DNA from: Anaerosolibacter carboniphilus
Lineage (GTDB): Bacteria; Bacillota; Clostridia; Peptostreptococcales; Thermotaleaceae
Direction of reading: 5' to 3'
NCBI RefSeq assembly: GCF_014205875.1
Contig: NZ_JACHEN010000038.1
Location: 1-52,915 of the forward strand
DNA length: 52,915 bases
How positions within the stretch are numbered: position 1 is the stretch's first letter; every line of letters starts with the position of its first letter. A program made the translations under genes and the position numbers. A model generated the notes under the pieces. That model did no database searches, was not told the DNA's origin, and saw only the letters and a list, made by a program, of their open reading frames with translations. Below are positions 35,420 to 43,581 of this stretch, in pieces.

Positions 35420-35493
35420 ACGAAAACAATGGCGGCAAAGTTTCCTTTCCTTGGAAATATATTTTCCTGATGAAAGTCTCTTATGCCGCCATT
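35420..35493 (-). terminator. Terminator of the UPF0182 gene
   Basis: Outer stem AATGGCGGCA/TGCCGCCATT around a folded interior (with TTTCC/GGAAA). The minus strand then reads TGTTTTCG. Confidence 0.65.
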
Positions 35494-35505
35494 TCCTCTT
35501 ATTTG

Positions 35506-38259
35506 CTATTCTGTTGTTTCCTGCTGATTCAGTCTTTCCAGAATATTTTTCAATTCGTCGATATATCGTCCATAGTCTGCCCAATTGCCTGCCCGCTGGG
35601 CTTCCTGAGCTTGATTAAAGACCTGATTTGCCCTGACAATCAATTCCTTCACATCCTGGGACTCGCCCTCAATGATTGGGGTTGGCTCTATCGGTATTTG
35701 AGGTTCTTCCTTAACTGTTCCAAAGAGCTTGTTCAGTGCTTGCTCCAGGGTCTCCTCATAGGCAACCTTATCCCCATAGGCAACAATCACTCTCTTTACC
35801 TCAGGCAAGCTATTTTCATTGTCAGCCTTTAGATAAATGGGTTCCACATAGATGAAAGAGTTTTTTATAGGAATTGTTAATAGATCTCCATGGAGATAGG
35901 TAGAACCCTGCTGTCCCCAAAGGGAGAATTCTTTCGATATATTTGGGTCCTGATTGATCTTGGTCTCAATTTGCATTGGTCCGTAAATATTTTTCTGCTT
36001 TGGCAACTTATAGGTCACCAGTTTTCCATAGTTTTCCCCATCATTTCTTGCCACCAAAAGGGCCGTCATATTAGGCTTGCCCTTTGGTGTATAGGAAATA
36101 GAAAGGATGAATTCTGCCTGATCTTCTCCAGGCAGCTTCATGATCATATAGCTGGATTCCATCACCTCTTCTTTTCTTTCATAGAGCTGATTGGCAATCT
36201 CCCATACATCTTCTTTCTGATAGAACACTTCTGGGTTGGTCATATGATACAACTTATATACATTGGCTTGTATATCGAAAATCTCTTGTGGATATCGTAT
36301 ATGACTCTTGATTCCCTCTGGCATTTTATCCATAGAGGTAAACAATTGAGGAAAAATCTTGCTCAAGGTTTTCACCACAGGATCTTTTTCATCAGCTAAA
36401 TAATAGGTAGTGGTACCATTATAGGCATCGATGACCACCTTCACTGCATTACGGATATAGTTTACCTTTTCAGCAGCATAGGGCTGGGCATAAGGATAAT
36501 TACTGCTAAGGGTATAGCCATCAATGACCCAAAACAATTTACCTTGGTCTATGACCAAATAGGGATCTTCATCATAATGAATAAATGGTGCAATTTTTCG
36601 CACTCTATCATTAATGTTTCGATACATAAGTATCTTGCTATCCCCAGTGACATTTCCGGATATCAGCATTTTAAGGCTGCCTTGACGTACAGCATACAAC
36701 AACTTATTCAATCCATTTAAACGAATACCACCTGTCCCAGCATAAATGGCCTCGGCATTTTGATCTCCCTTAGGGTAATCAAATTCCTTTTCCTTGGTGT
36801 TGGTAATCACGTAATGATTCGTCATCTCTCCATAGTAAATCTCAGGTCTTTGGATTTCTATACCCTCCACCCTCGATTCTGGTGGAATATTTTGAATGAG
36901 GAGCTGAGGCTGACCCTCCGTAGTTATCTGGTTCACTGGAGATAAGACAGCGCCATAGCCATGGGTATATTTTAGATGCCGATTAATCCATTGTTCATTT
37001 ACCTTATTGATATCTATTTCCCGAGCTGCTAAAAACACTTGGCGATATGCATCGTCAATGATATAACGATCAATGTCCACATCATTAAACTGATAGTAAG
37101 GACGAATCCCTTGTCGTTGATTGTAAAACTGATTGGCAGGCCTGTAGTCATTGATTCGAATATTATCGATGGTCTCCCTATTTGCTTCCAAATCCTGGGC
37201 AGTTAAATCCTGTTCTGCTGAAAATTCTTTCTCTTCAATGGATTCCAAACCATAAGCCATTTTTGTATATTGAATATTATATTCTAAATACTGTCGTTCC
37301 TTGGAAATTTCATCTGGGGCTACGATAAAATTCTGCACCCCAACCTCAATGAAACCGCCTAGCACGCCAATGACAATCATCAGTACAGGCCCTGTCAATG
37401 CCAATTTTAATTTCTTTCCTTTTGCCCCTACGATGAGCAGTATGGCAGACAAGAAAGCTAATCCCATCAAAATGCGATAAACCCATAGGGTTACGTGAAT
37501 ATCTGTAAAACTGGCACCATAGGCTACTCCCCTAGGAGAATACAATAGCTCAAAGGTTCTTAAATAATAACCCAACCCCAAAACTACAAAGAAAATAACA
37601 CCTAAAACCAGTAACTGTCGCATTGCAATATGGAAAAGCTTCTTTCCATTTTCAAGGTTCAACCCTCGTCCCAGGTGTACCTCCTCAGAAGAATCGTTGA
37701 CATCAAACAAAGTTGGCCGTCTAATACTCATCATAATCAAATAAAATACCAGTGTAATGATTGTCAGCAGTATGATAAATGAAATAAATGTGGTGTAAAT
37801 CTGTCCAATCAAAGGATACTGGAACATGTAGAAGGCTATATCCTTTCCAAAGATAGGATCTGTAACCCCAAAGGGTATAGCATTTAGAAAGGTTAGCAGC
37901 TCAAACCATAGGTTTCCTGTAAAAGTAGCGCTGGTGATAAAGGATACAAAGGCAGCTCCACCTAAGGCAATCCGATTGATGATTTTTTCATCGGTTCCAT
38001 GATATGCAATCTGTACCTTCTTGTAATAGTCCTTCTTAATGGTTTGTAGGTACAAAAAAATAAAAACAGTTAATGCTAAGAACAAAGGAACACCAATCTT
38101 TAATTGGGTTATGAGCTTTGTCAAAAACACCTGGTCGAAACCAAGCTCCTTAAACCACTGATAATCAGTAATGAAATGAACCAACGTGCTGAAGGATGCA
38201 AACAAAATGATCAGTGCTCCGATCAGCGTACTTCCAATCCATCGCTTTGTTTTTTGCAT
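35506..38259 (-). CDS. UPF0182 family large membrane protein
   Basis: A 917-residue protein with about seven helices in the first 330 residues and a large extracytoplasmic part. The blocks RGVAYGASFTDIHVTL, YVVTYTHGYG-like LKYTHGYGAVLSP and GGIRLNGLNKLLYAVRQGS are characteristic of UPF0182 (COG1615). The C-terminal Pro-rich linker (PQIPIEPTPIIEGE) and helix are also typical. The role is not established in any organism I can name. The gene is alone with its own terminator. Confidence 0.9.
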   Translation of the reverse strand: MQKTKRWIGSTLIGALIILFASFSTLVHFITDYQWFKELGFDQVFLTKLITQLKIGVPLFLALTVFIFLYLQTIKKDYYKKVQIAYHGTDEKIINRIALGGAAFVSFITSATFTGNLWFELLTFLNAIPFGVTDPIFGKDIAFYMFQYPLIGQIYTTFISFIILLTIITLVFYLIMMSIRRPTLFDVNDSSEEVHLGRGLNLENGKKLFHIAMRQLLVLGVIFFVVLGLGYYLRTFELLYSPRGVAYGASFTDIHVTLWVYRILMGLAFLSAILLIVGAKGKKLKLALTGPVLMIVIGVLGGFIEVGVQNFIVAPDEISKERQYLEYNIQYTKMAYGLESIEEKEFSAEQDLTAQDLEANRETIDNIRINDYRPANQFYNQRQGIRPYYQFNDVDIDRYIIDDAYRQVFLAAREIDINKVNEQWINRHLKYTHGYGAVLSPVNQITTEGQPQLLIQNIPPESRVEGIEIQRPEIYYGEMTNHYVITNTKEKEFDYPKGDQNAEAIYAGTGGIRLNGLNKLLYAVRQGSLKMLISGNVTGDSKILMYRNINDRVRKIAPFIHYDEDPYLVIDQGKLFWVIDGYTLSSNYPYAQPYAAEKVNYIRNAVKVVIDAYNGTTTYYLADEKDPVVKTLSKIFPQLFTSMDKMPEGIKSHIRYPQEIFDIQANVYKLYHMTNPEVFYQKEDVWEIANQLYERKEEVMESSYMIMKLPGEDQAEFILSISYTPKGKPNMTALLVARNDGENYGKLVTYKLPKQKNIYGPMQIETKINQDPNISKEFSLWGQQGSTYLHGDLLTIPIKNSFIYVEPIYLKADNENSLPEVKRVIVAYGDKVAYEETLEQALNKLFGTVKEEPQIPIEPTPIIEGESQDVKELIVRANQVFNQAQEAQRAGNWADYGRYIDELKNILERLNQQETTE

Positions 38260-38281
38260 TTTTTCACCCCAATCTTTTTTT

Positions 38282-38340
38282 TATATAAAAAATCCTCTCG
38301 ATCGTATCCGCCTTAGCTTTATTATACTACCGAGAGAATC
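38282..38340 (-). terminator. Terminator of the EIIC-like gene
   Basis: ATTCTCTCG/CGAGAGGAT stem followed by TTTTTTATAT on the minus strand. The loop holds a TATAAT-like hexamer that may belong to the UPF0182 promoter. Confidence 0.6.
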
Positions 38341-38350
38341 ATACTTCAAA

Positions 38351-39388
38351 TTATCGATTCAATTTCATATCTCCAAATTGAATCCAGCCTTTTTTTCGCA
38401 TATACTCTGAAATAATCAAGGTTAAAACTGCTGGTAAAATAAAATGTAATAATGCAATCTTTCCGATAATCAGCTGCATGGGCTGCTTTCCTGCCATGGC
38501 AGCCACCGTTCCAAATTGTCCTACCAACCCGCTGGTTCCCATGCCTGCACCAATACTATTGTTCTCCATTCTCATCACATAGGTTGCTATGGGCCCTAGG
38601 ATAGCACTTGCTAAGGTTGGTGGTATCCATATCTTTGGATTTCTAATGATGTTTGGAACTTGCAGCATAGAAGTTCCTAATCCTTGGGCAATAAGCCCGC
38701 CTACCCCATTCTCCCTATAACTAGCCACTGCAAATCCCACCATCTGAGCTGCACAACCTACCACTGAAGCCCCAGCAGCCAATCCACTCAAACCCAAAGA
38801 GATGGCCAGGGCTGCACTACTGATTGGCAATGTCAAGATCATACCCATCAATACTGCAACAATAATACCCATGGGTATAGGTTGTAGCTCCGTGGCACGA
38901 TTGATGATATCACCCAGTTCCTTCATCACAAAGGTCATAACAGGTCCAACAAAAACACCTGCCAATCCGCCTAAAATAATGGTTCCTGCAGGTACAAGAA
39001 CAATATCTACCTTTGTCTTCCCTGAAATCAACTTGGAAAACTCTGCCCCAATTAATGCTGCCACAAATGCCCCCACAGGCTCCCCAGTTTTTATCATGAA
39101 TACACCTTCTGGGGCTGGCGAAATCGTTCCTGCACCAATGGCCCCTGCCACAATAGAAGCAAAGATTCCCAATGGTGGCGCTTTCACACTAAAGGCTACG
39201 CCAGCTCCGATGGCTGGACCCATGAGCAATTGAGCTGCTTTTCCGAAGGAGGATAAGCTTGTAATCTGCGTGTAATCTCCAATTTGCTTAAGAATGAGTC
39301 CAATAATCAAAGAAGAAAATAATCCTAGGGCCATGCCATTCAAAGCTTGGATAATATAGTCCCTAAATTTAAATCTATCCTTATTCAT
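38351..39388 (-). CDS. PfoR-type membrane protein (PTS EIIC-like)
   Basis: The 345-residue protein has about ten helices, with glycine-rich repeats such as MGPAIGAGVAFSVKAPPLG and GLSGLAAGASVVGCAAQMVG. This is the EIIC_2 / PfoR (COG3641) pattern. Domains EIIA and EIIB are absent and no others are nearby, so it cannot work as a complete PTS on its own. PfoR was first noted as a toxin-gene regulator in Clostridium perfringens, but transport is more likely. It lies about 15 nt after nadC, so it may share that transcript. Confidence 0.85.
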   Translation of the reverse strand: MNKDRFKFRDYIIQALNGMALGLFSSLIIGLILKQIGDYTQITSLSSFGKAAQLLMGPAIGAGVAFSVKAPPLGIFASIVAGAIGAGTISPAPEGVFMIKTGEPVGAFVAALIGAEFSKLISGKTKVDIVLVPAGTIILGGLAGVFVGPVMTFVMKELGDIINRATELQPIPMGIIVAVLMGMILTLPISSAALAISLGLSGLAAGASVVGCAAQMVGFAVASYRENGVGGLIAQGLGTSMLQVPNIIRNPKIWIPPTLASAILGPIATYVMRMENNSIGAGMGTSGLVGQFGTVAAMAGKQPMQLIIGKIALLHFILPAVLTLIISEYMRKKGWIQFGDMKLNR

Positions 39389-39404
39389 TCTTCCACCCCT
39401 TTTC

Positions 39405-40241
39405 TTACTTCACGATATTCAAACTGATATCCATAGCTCTTACAGAATGGGTCAATGCCCCCACAGATATGACATCAATACCGATTTCTGCAATCTCCCG
39501 CAGTCTTTCCTTCGTGATATTTCCTGAAGCTTCTAGAATCGCCCTGCCAGCAGTTATTTCAACAGCCTTTTTCATGTTGGCCGTATCCATATTGTCCAGC
39601 ATGATGATATCTGCCTTTGCTTCCAATGCCTCTTGAAGCTGGGCCAGAGATTCTACCTCCACTTCAATTTTCATGGTATGGGGAATATTTTGTCTCGTTA
39701 TTTCAATGGCTTTGGTGATACTTCCCACTGCCTTGATATGATTATCCTTGATCATCACTGCATCCGATAGATTAAAACGATGGTTATGGCATCCGCCCAT
39801 ACGGATTGCATATTTTTCCAGAATCCTCAATCCTGGTGTAGTCTTCCTCGTATCTACTATCCTTGTAGGATACCCTGCCACTCCATCGGCGTAGGCTTTC
39901 GCCATGGTAGCAATACCCGACATTCTTTGAATGAGATTCAAAGCCAGACGTTCTCCCTTCAAAATTCCTCGGGTTGATCCCTTGATTTCAGCCATATGCT
40001 CGCCTTTTTTTACCATATCTCCATCCTTTTTTAAAGGTATAAAAGAGATACTTTGATCCAGTATCTTGAAAGTCATCTCTGCCACAGCCAGTCCAGCAAT
40101 CACACCGTCCTCCTTGGCTGTCATTCTAGCCACTGATATACTTTCTTCCCCAATTAAGGTATCCGTGGTTATATCACCGTAGTTCATATCTTCTTTCAAT
40201 GCGTTCCGAATAATTTCTTCCACCATCAATTTGCTCAACAA
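39405..40241 (-). CDS. nadC: Nicotinate-nucleotide pyrophosphorylase (quinolinate PRTase)
   Basis: Converts quinolinate and PRPP to nicotinate mononucleotide. The 278 residues include the Arg-rich RIVDTRKTTPGLR block, the GGCHNHRFNLSDAVMIKDNH motif and the EVEVESLAQL/IMLDNMD barrel strands that bind PRPP. The start is a TTG with GGAGGG upstream, two bases after the nadB stop. Third gene of nadABC. Confidence 0.96.
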   Translation of the reverse strand: MLSKLMVEEIIRNALKEDMNYGDITTDTLIGEESISVARMTAKEDGVIAGLAVAEMTFKILDQSISFIPLKKDGDMVKKGEHMAEIKGSTRGILKGERLALNLIQRMSGIATMAKAYADGVAGYPTRIVDTRKTTPGLRILEKYAIRMGGCHNHRFNLSDAVMIKDNHIKAVGSITKAIEITRQNIPHTMKIEVEVESLAQLQEALEAKADIIMLDNMDTANMKKAVEITAGRAILEASGNITKERLREIAEIGIDVISVGALTHSVRAMDISLNIVK

Positions 40242-40243
40242 AT

Positions 40244-41800
40244 CTATCCCTCCATCTCATCCTGGCGATAATGCCCCCCCAGGCTCTCTTTCCTCTTTAT
40301 TGCACTTTCGATAATCAACCATGCAACCGTGGTCATATTTTTAAGCTCATGGTAAGGAATCGAATTTTCTTGACTTCCCTCCAAAGTTTTTCTAATTTCC
40401 TCTACCTCTCCTCGAGCTTGTTCTAAGCCCTTTTCAGTTCGAATGATAGATACATGGCGATCCATGGTTTCTTTCAATCGATTTTTTAAAGCAGAAATGT
40501 CTATTGGGCTATTTGTTTTCGTTTTTTCTGCACCAATGCGCCCAATCAAAGGAGCTTCATTTGATTGATCCTCGCTTAATATTTTATTGATATCCTCTGC
40601 TACTCTTTTACCAAAAACCAAACCTTCCAACAAAGAATTGCTTGCCAACCGATTGGCTCCATGGACACCCGTGCAGGCACACTCTCCACAAGCATAAAGT
40701 CCTTTTAGATTGGTTCTTCCATAATCATCGGTCAGAATTCCACCCATCACATAGTGCTCTGCTGGTGCCACAGGAATCCATTCCTTTGTCATGTCGATTC
40801 CTTCCTTCAAACAATGGTTATAGATGGTAGGAAATCTATGTTGGATAAATTCCGATCCTTTATGCGTAATATCCAAATATACATGGGATTGACCTGTCTT
40901 GATCATCTCTGCAAAAATACTTCTAGCGACAATATCTCGAGGTGCCAAATCTTCTAGCTCGTGGTATTTTTCCATAAAGGCTTCTCCATGGATATTTCTC
41001 AGTATAGCGCCTTCTCCTCGAACTGCTTCAGAGATTAGAAATTTCTGTCCAGGCGTATCTGTATACATAGCAGTAGGGTGGAATTGTATAAACTCCATAT
41101 CTCGGATTTCTGTCCCTGCTTCGTATGCCATGGCAATTCCATCTCCCGTAGCCACCGATGGATTGGTAGTATTTTTATATACCTGACCGATTCCTCCAGT
41201 AGCCATGACAATACAGTTGCTCTGATAGATTGCTTGTTGTCCATCCTTATCAATCGCCAAAAGACCTATCACGCCTTTTGGTGAAACCATTAGCCAGGTA
41301 GCACACACATGCTCCATAAGTCTTATGTTTTGTCGCCTATGGATTTCTTCCCCCATTCCTCGAATAATCTCCCTGCCTGTGGCATCCTTTGCATGGAGTA
41401 CCCTTCTTTTGCTATGCCCACCTTCCCGGGTTACCAAAAGTTTCCCCTCTTCATCTCGATCAAGATTCACCCCATACTGCAGCAATTTTCCAATATTCAC
41501 GGGGGCTTCTTCAATGAGTATTCGCGTATGCTTCTGGTCATTATGATAGGCGCCGGCCTTCACCGTATCCTCATAATGGGACTCAAAATCATCGGAAGGG
41601 CTCACACAGGCAGCAATACCGCCTTGGGCAAGATTGCTGTTATTGGTCTCGAGGGCCGCCTTAGAGAGGATCGTAACCGTATATCTTTCACTTATGTTCA
41701 GCGCCGTATATAGACCTGCAATGCCTGTTCCTATAACAACAACATCGCTTTTCACTGCATCCTCCGGCTCTTTTGTGGATACATTTTCATTCATGTTCAT
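40244..41800 (-). CDS. nadB: L-aspartate oxidase
   Basis: FAD enzyme that oxidises aspartate to iminoaspartate, the substrate of NadA. The FAD motif VVIGTGIAGLYTAL is near residue 22, the SNLAQGGIAA stretch near 55 and the second FAD block HGANRLASNSLLEGLVFG near 375. In anaerobes fumarate is the likely electron acceptor. AAGGAG precedes two close ATGs; the second (MNENVS) has better spacing, giving 516 residues. Confidence 0.96.
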   Translation of the reverse strand: MNMNENVSTKEPEDAVKSDVVVIGTGIAGLYTALNISERYTVTILSKAALETNNSNLAQGGIAACVSPSDDFESHYEDTVKAGAYHNDQKHTRILIEEAPVNIGKLLQYGVNLDRDEEGKLLVTREGGHSKRRVLHAKDATGREIIRGMGEEIHRRQNIRLMEHVCATWLMVSPKGVIGLLAIDKDGQQAIYQSNCIVMATGGIGQVYKNTTNPSVATGDGIAMAYEAGTEIRDMEFIQFHPTAMYTDTPGQKFLISEAVRGEGAILRNIHGEAFMEKYHELEDLAPRDIVARSIFAEMIKTGQSHVYLDITHKGSEFIQHRFPTIYNHCLKEGIDMTKEWIPVAPAEHYVMGGILTDDYGRTNLKGLYACGECACTGVHGANRLASNSLLEGLVFGKRVAEDINKILSEDQSNEAPLIGRIGAEKTKTNSPIDISALKNRLKETMDRHVSIIRTEKGLEQARGEVEEIRKTLEGSQENSIPYHELKNMTTVAWLIIESAIKRKESLGGHYRQDEMEG

Positions 41801-41807
41801 ATTCTCC

Positions 41808-42719
41808 TTAGCTTAATTCCAACATTCTTTCTAAACAGCCTAGGGCTTTTTTACGAATTTCTTCATCTACTATAATTTCATGCTGTTCATGAAGCAAGGC
41901 CTTATAGATATCTGGAAGGGATGTTTTCTTCATATTGAAGCACGTCAAGCCCGGAGACAGTAGATAAAATTTCTTGTCTGGATTTTCATTTCTCAGCTTG
42001 TGCATAACACCCATCTCTGTTCCAATGATAAACGTCTTACTGTCCGACATCTTGGCATAATTGATGATCTCTGAAGTACTGCCCACAAAATCAGCCAGTT
42101 CCACCACATTAGGTGAACATTCTGGATGGATGAGGATTTTCGCATCGGGGTGCTGCTTTCTTACGTTGTCTACCTCCGATGTTCTTACCCGGTGATGGGT
42201 AATACAGAAACCTTCCCAGGAGATCACTTCTTTTTCTGGTACTTGCTTTCCAATATAATGGCCTAGATTCTGATCGGGTACAAACAATATTTTGTCTGCT
42301 TCCATATTTTTTACGATCTTTACAGCATTGGCCGAGGTACAACAAATATCACTCTCCGCTTTTACCTCTGCCGATGAATTCACATAGCATACGACAGGGA
42401 TTTCCGGATATTCTTTTTTAAATGCCCGCAGTTGATCTGCATCAATCATATCTGCCATAGGACATCCTGCGTCATAAACAGGCAAAAGCACCTTCTTCTC
42501 AGGCGAAAGTATCTTTGCGCTCTCTGCCATAAAGTGTACCCCACTAAAAACAATGATATCTGCATCTGTTTTTGCTGCTTCCTGGCTAAGCTTTAGGGAA
42601 TCTCCCACAATATCTGCAATATCTTGAATCTCTGGAATTTGATAGTTATGAGCAAGAATAATTGCATTTTTTTCTTTCTTTAGCCGTTCAATCTCGTGAA
42701 TCATTTCTTTTTCATTCAT
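41808..42719 (-). CDS. nadA: Quinolinate synthase
   Basis: Iron-sulfur enzyme that condenses iminoaspartate with dihydroxyacetone phosphate. The 303 residues carry the three cluster cysteines in the usual places (YDAGCPMAD, DICCTSANA region and GLTCFNMKK), with the YVNSSAEVKAESD and HPECSPNVV motifs. This is the short clostridial form. AAAAGGAG precedes the ATG. First gene of the nad operon, downstream of the NiaR-like operator. Confidence 0.95.
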   Translation of the reverse strand: MNEKEMIHEIERLKKEKNAIILAHNYQIPEIQDIADIVGDSLKLSQEAAKTDADIIVFSGVHFMAESAKILSPEKKVLLPVYDAGCPMADMIDADQLRAFKKEYPEIPVVCYVNSSAEVKAESDICCTSANAVKIVKNMEADKILFVPDQNLGHYIGKQVPEKEVISWEGFCITHHRVRTSEVDNVRKQHPDAKILIHPECSPNVVELADFVGSTSEIINYAKMSDSKTFIIGTEMGVMHKLRNENPDKKFYLLSPGLTCFNMKKTSLPDIYKALLHEQHEIIVDEEIRKKALGCLERMLELS

Positions 42720-42811
42720 CGTTTCTTTCTCCTTTTATTCATCGTTTCGTCTTATCTTTTATAGGTTTTCCATTTCACTAAAAAAGTATTTTCTTCACAC
42801 ATATTGTTTGA

Positions 42812-42848
42812 AATTTAACAGAGTTAACTGTTTTTACACCTGTCTTGT
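42812..42848 (-). promoter_or_regulatory. Candidate NiaR operator before nadA
   Basis: On the minus strand, GACAGGTGTAAAAACAGTT followed by AACTCTGTT. ACAG/CTGT half-sites repeat about every 8-11 bp. The sequence resembles the ACAGGTGT-type NiaR site. It lies between the niaR terminator and nadA. Confidence 0.55.
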
Positions 42849-42854
42849 CACCTA

Positions 42855-42905
42855 ATAAAAAAAATATAACAAATCTTTTTGCCTTGTGCAACCATTAAGA
42901 TTTGT
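42855..42905 (-). terminator. Terminator of niaR
   Basis: Stem ACAAATCTT/AAGATTTGT, followed by TATATTTTTTTTATT on the minus strand. Confidence 0.8.
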
Positions 42906-42924
42906 ACATTTATTTTTAATTACA

Positions 42925-43449
42925 CTATTCTACTTCTTTTACAAAGAATCCTTTTTCCTTCAGCACTTCTATCATCCTCTGAAAAGCGCGATCATTTGGG
43001 ATCTCTAAAGTATGCATGTGCTCTCCCCCCGTCAACGTCGATAGGGGTTCTGCCTTATCTTTTCGGACATTCTTCATAAAATCCTCCACATCCATGCGAG
43101 AACCTATATTTAGAGATCTTCGAATCTTCCCATAAAGGGGATGATGAACGATTACATCCACTACCTTGATACCCGTATCCACCATGATCGTCAGTTCTTG
43201 TTCCATTTCGTCATATCCACTATGCTTACATACAACATTTTTTAGGTGGGATGTACTTTCTTTGTCTATTGGAATGATATAACCGCTAGGTGTTGCCAAA
43301 ATCGAATATCCCTGGGCTCGAATCAAAGCGATATCCTGGACGATCACCTGACGGCTTACTTGAAACTGCTTTGAAAGTTCAGACCCCGTTATGGGTTCCC
43401 CACGCTTCTTCAGCATTTCAATAATCTGCTGACGTCTAGTCTCTGCCAT
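42925..43449 (-). CDS. niaR: NAD-biosynthesis repressor NiaR (HTH + 3H domain)
   Basis: The 174 residues have an N-terminal winged helix (ITGSELSKQFQVSRQVIVQDI) and a C-terminal 3H domain, named for three conserved histidines: CKHSGYDEM, DVIVHHPLYG and TGGEHMHTL are all present. NiaR represses de novo NAD synthesis when niacin is available. Its position just upstream of nadABC and the candidate operator make this a closed local circuit. AAGGAGGAAAAG precedes the ATG. Confidence 0.93.
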   Translation of the reverse strand: MAETRRQQIIEMLKKRGEPITGSELSKQFQVSRQVIVQDIALIRAQGYSILATPSGYIIPIDKESTSHLKNVVCKHSGYDEMEQELTIMVDTGIKVVDVIVHHPLYGKIRRSLNIGSRMDVEDFMKNVRKDKAEPLSTLTGGEHMHTLEIPNDRAFQRMIEVLKEKGFFVKEVE

Positions 43450-43544
43450 TCTTTTCCTCCTTCCTAGCCACCCTTTTATTCCTATTCTATCATAATCTTT
43501 ATTTTATGTGGATACTCACATTTTATGTTGGACGGATAGCTCTA

Positions 43545-43575
43545 ACGTAAAATAGTCTGGCTGCGCCAGACTATT
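43545..43575 (-). terminator. Terminator of the second chemoreceptor
   Basis: AATAGTCTGG/CCAGACTATT with a 5-nt loop, followed by TTTACG on the minus strand. Confidence 0.75.
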
Positions 43576-43581
43576 TATATT

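Noticed and set aside
38351..39388. PfoR-like protein as a complete sugar PTS transporter working with ptsI
   Set aside because: No EIIA, EIIB or HPr domain is present in it or nearby, and ptsI is 10 kb away.
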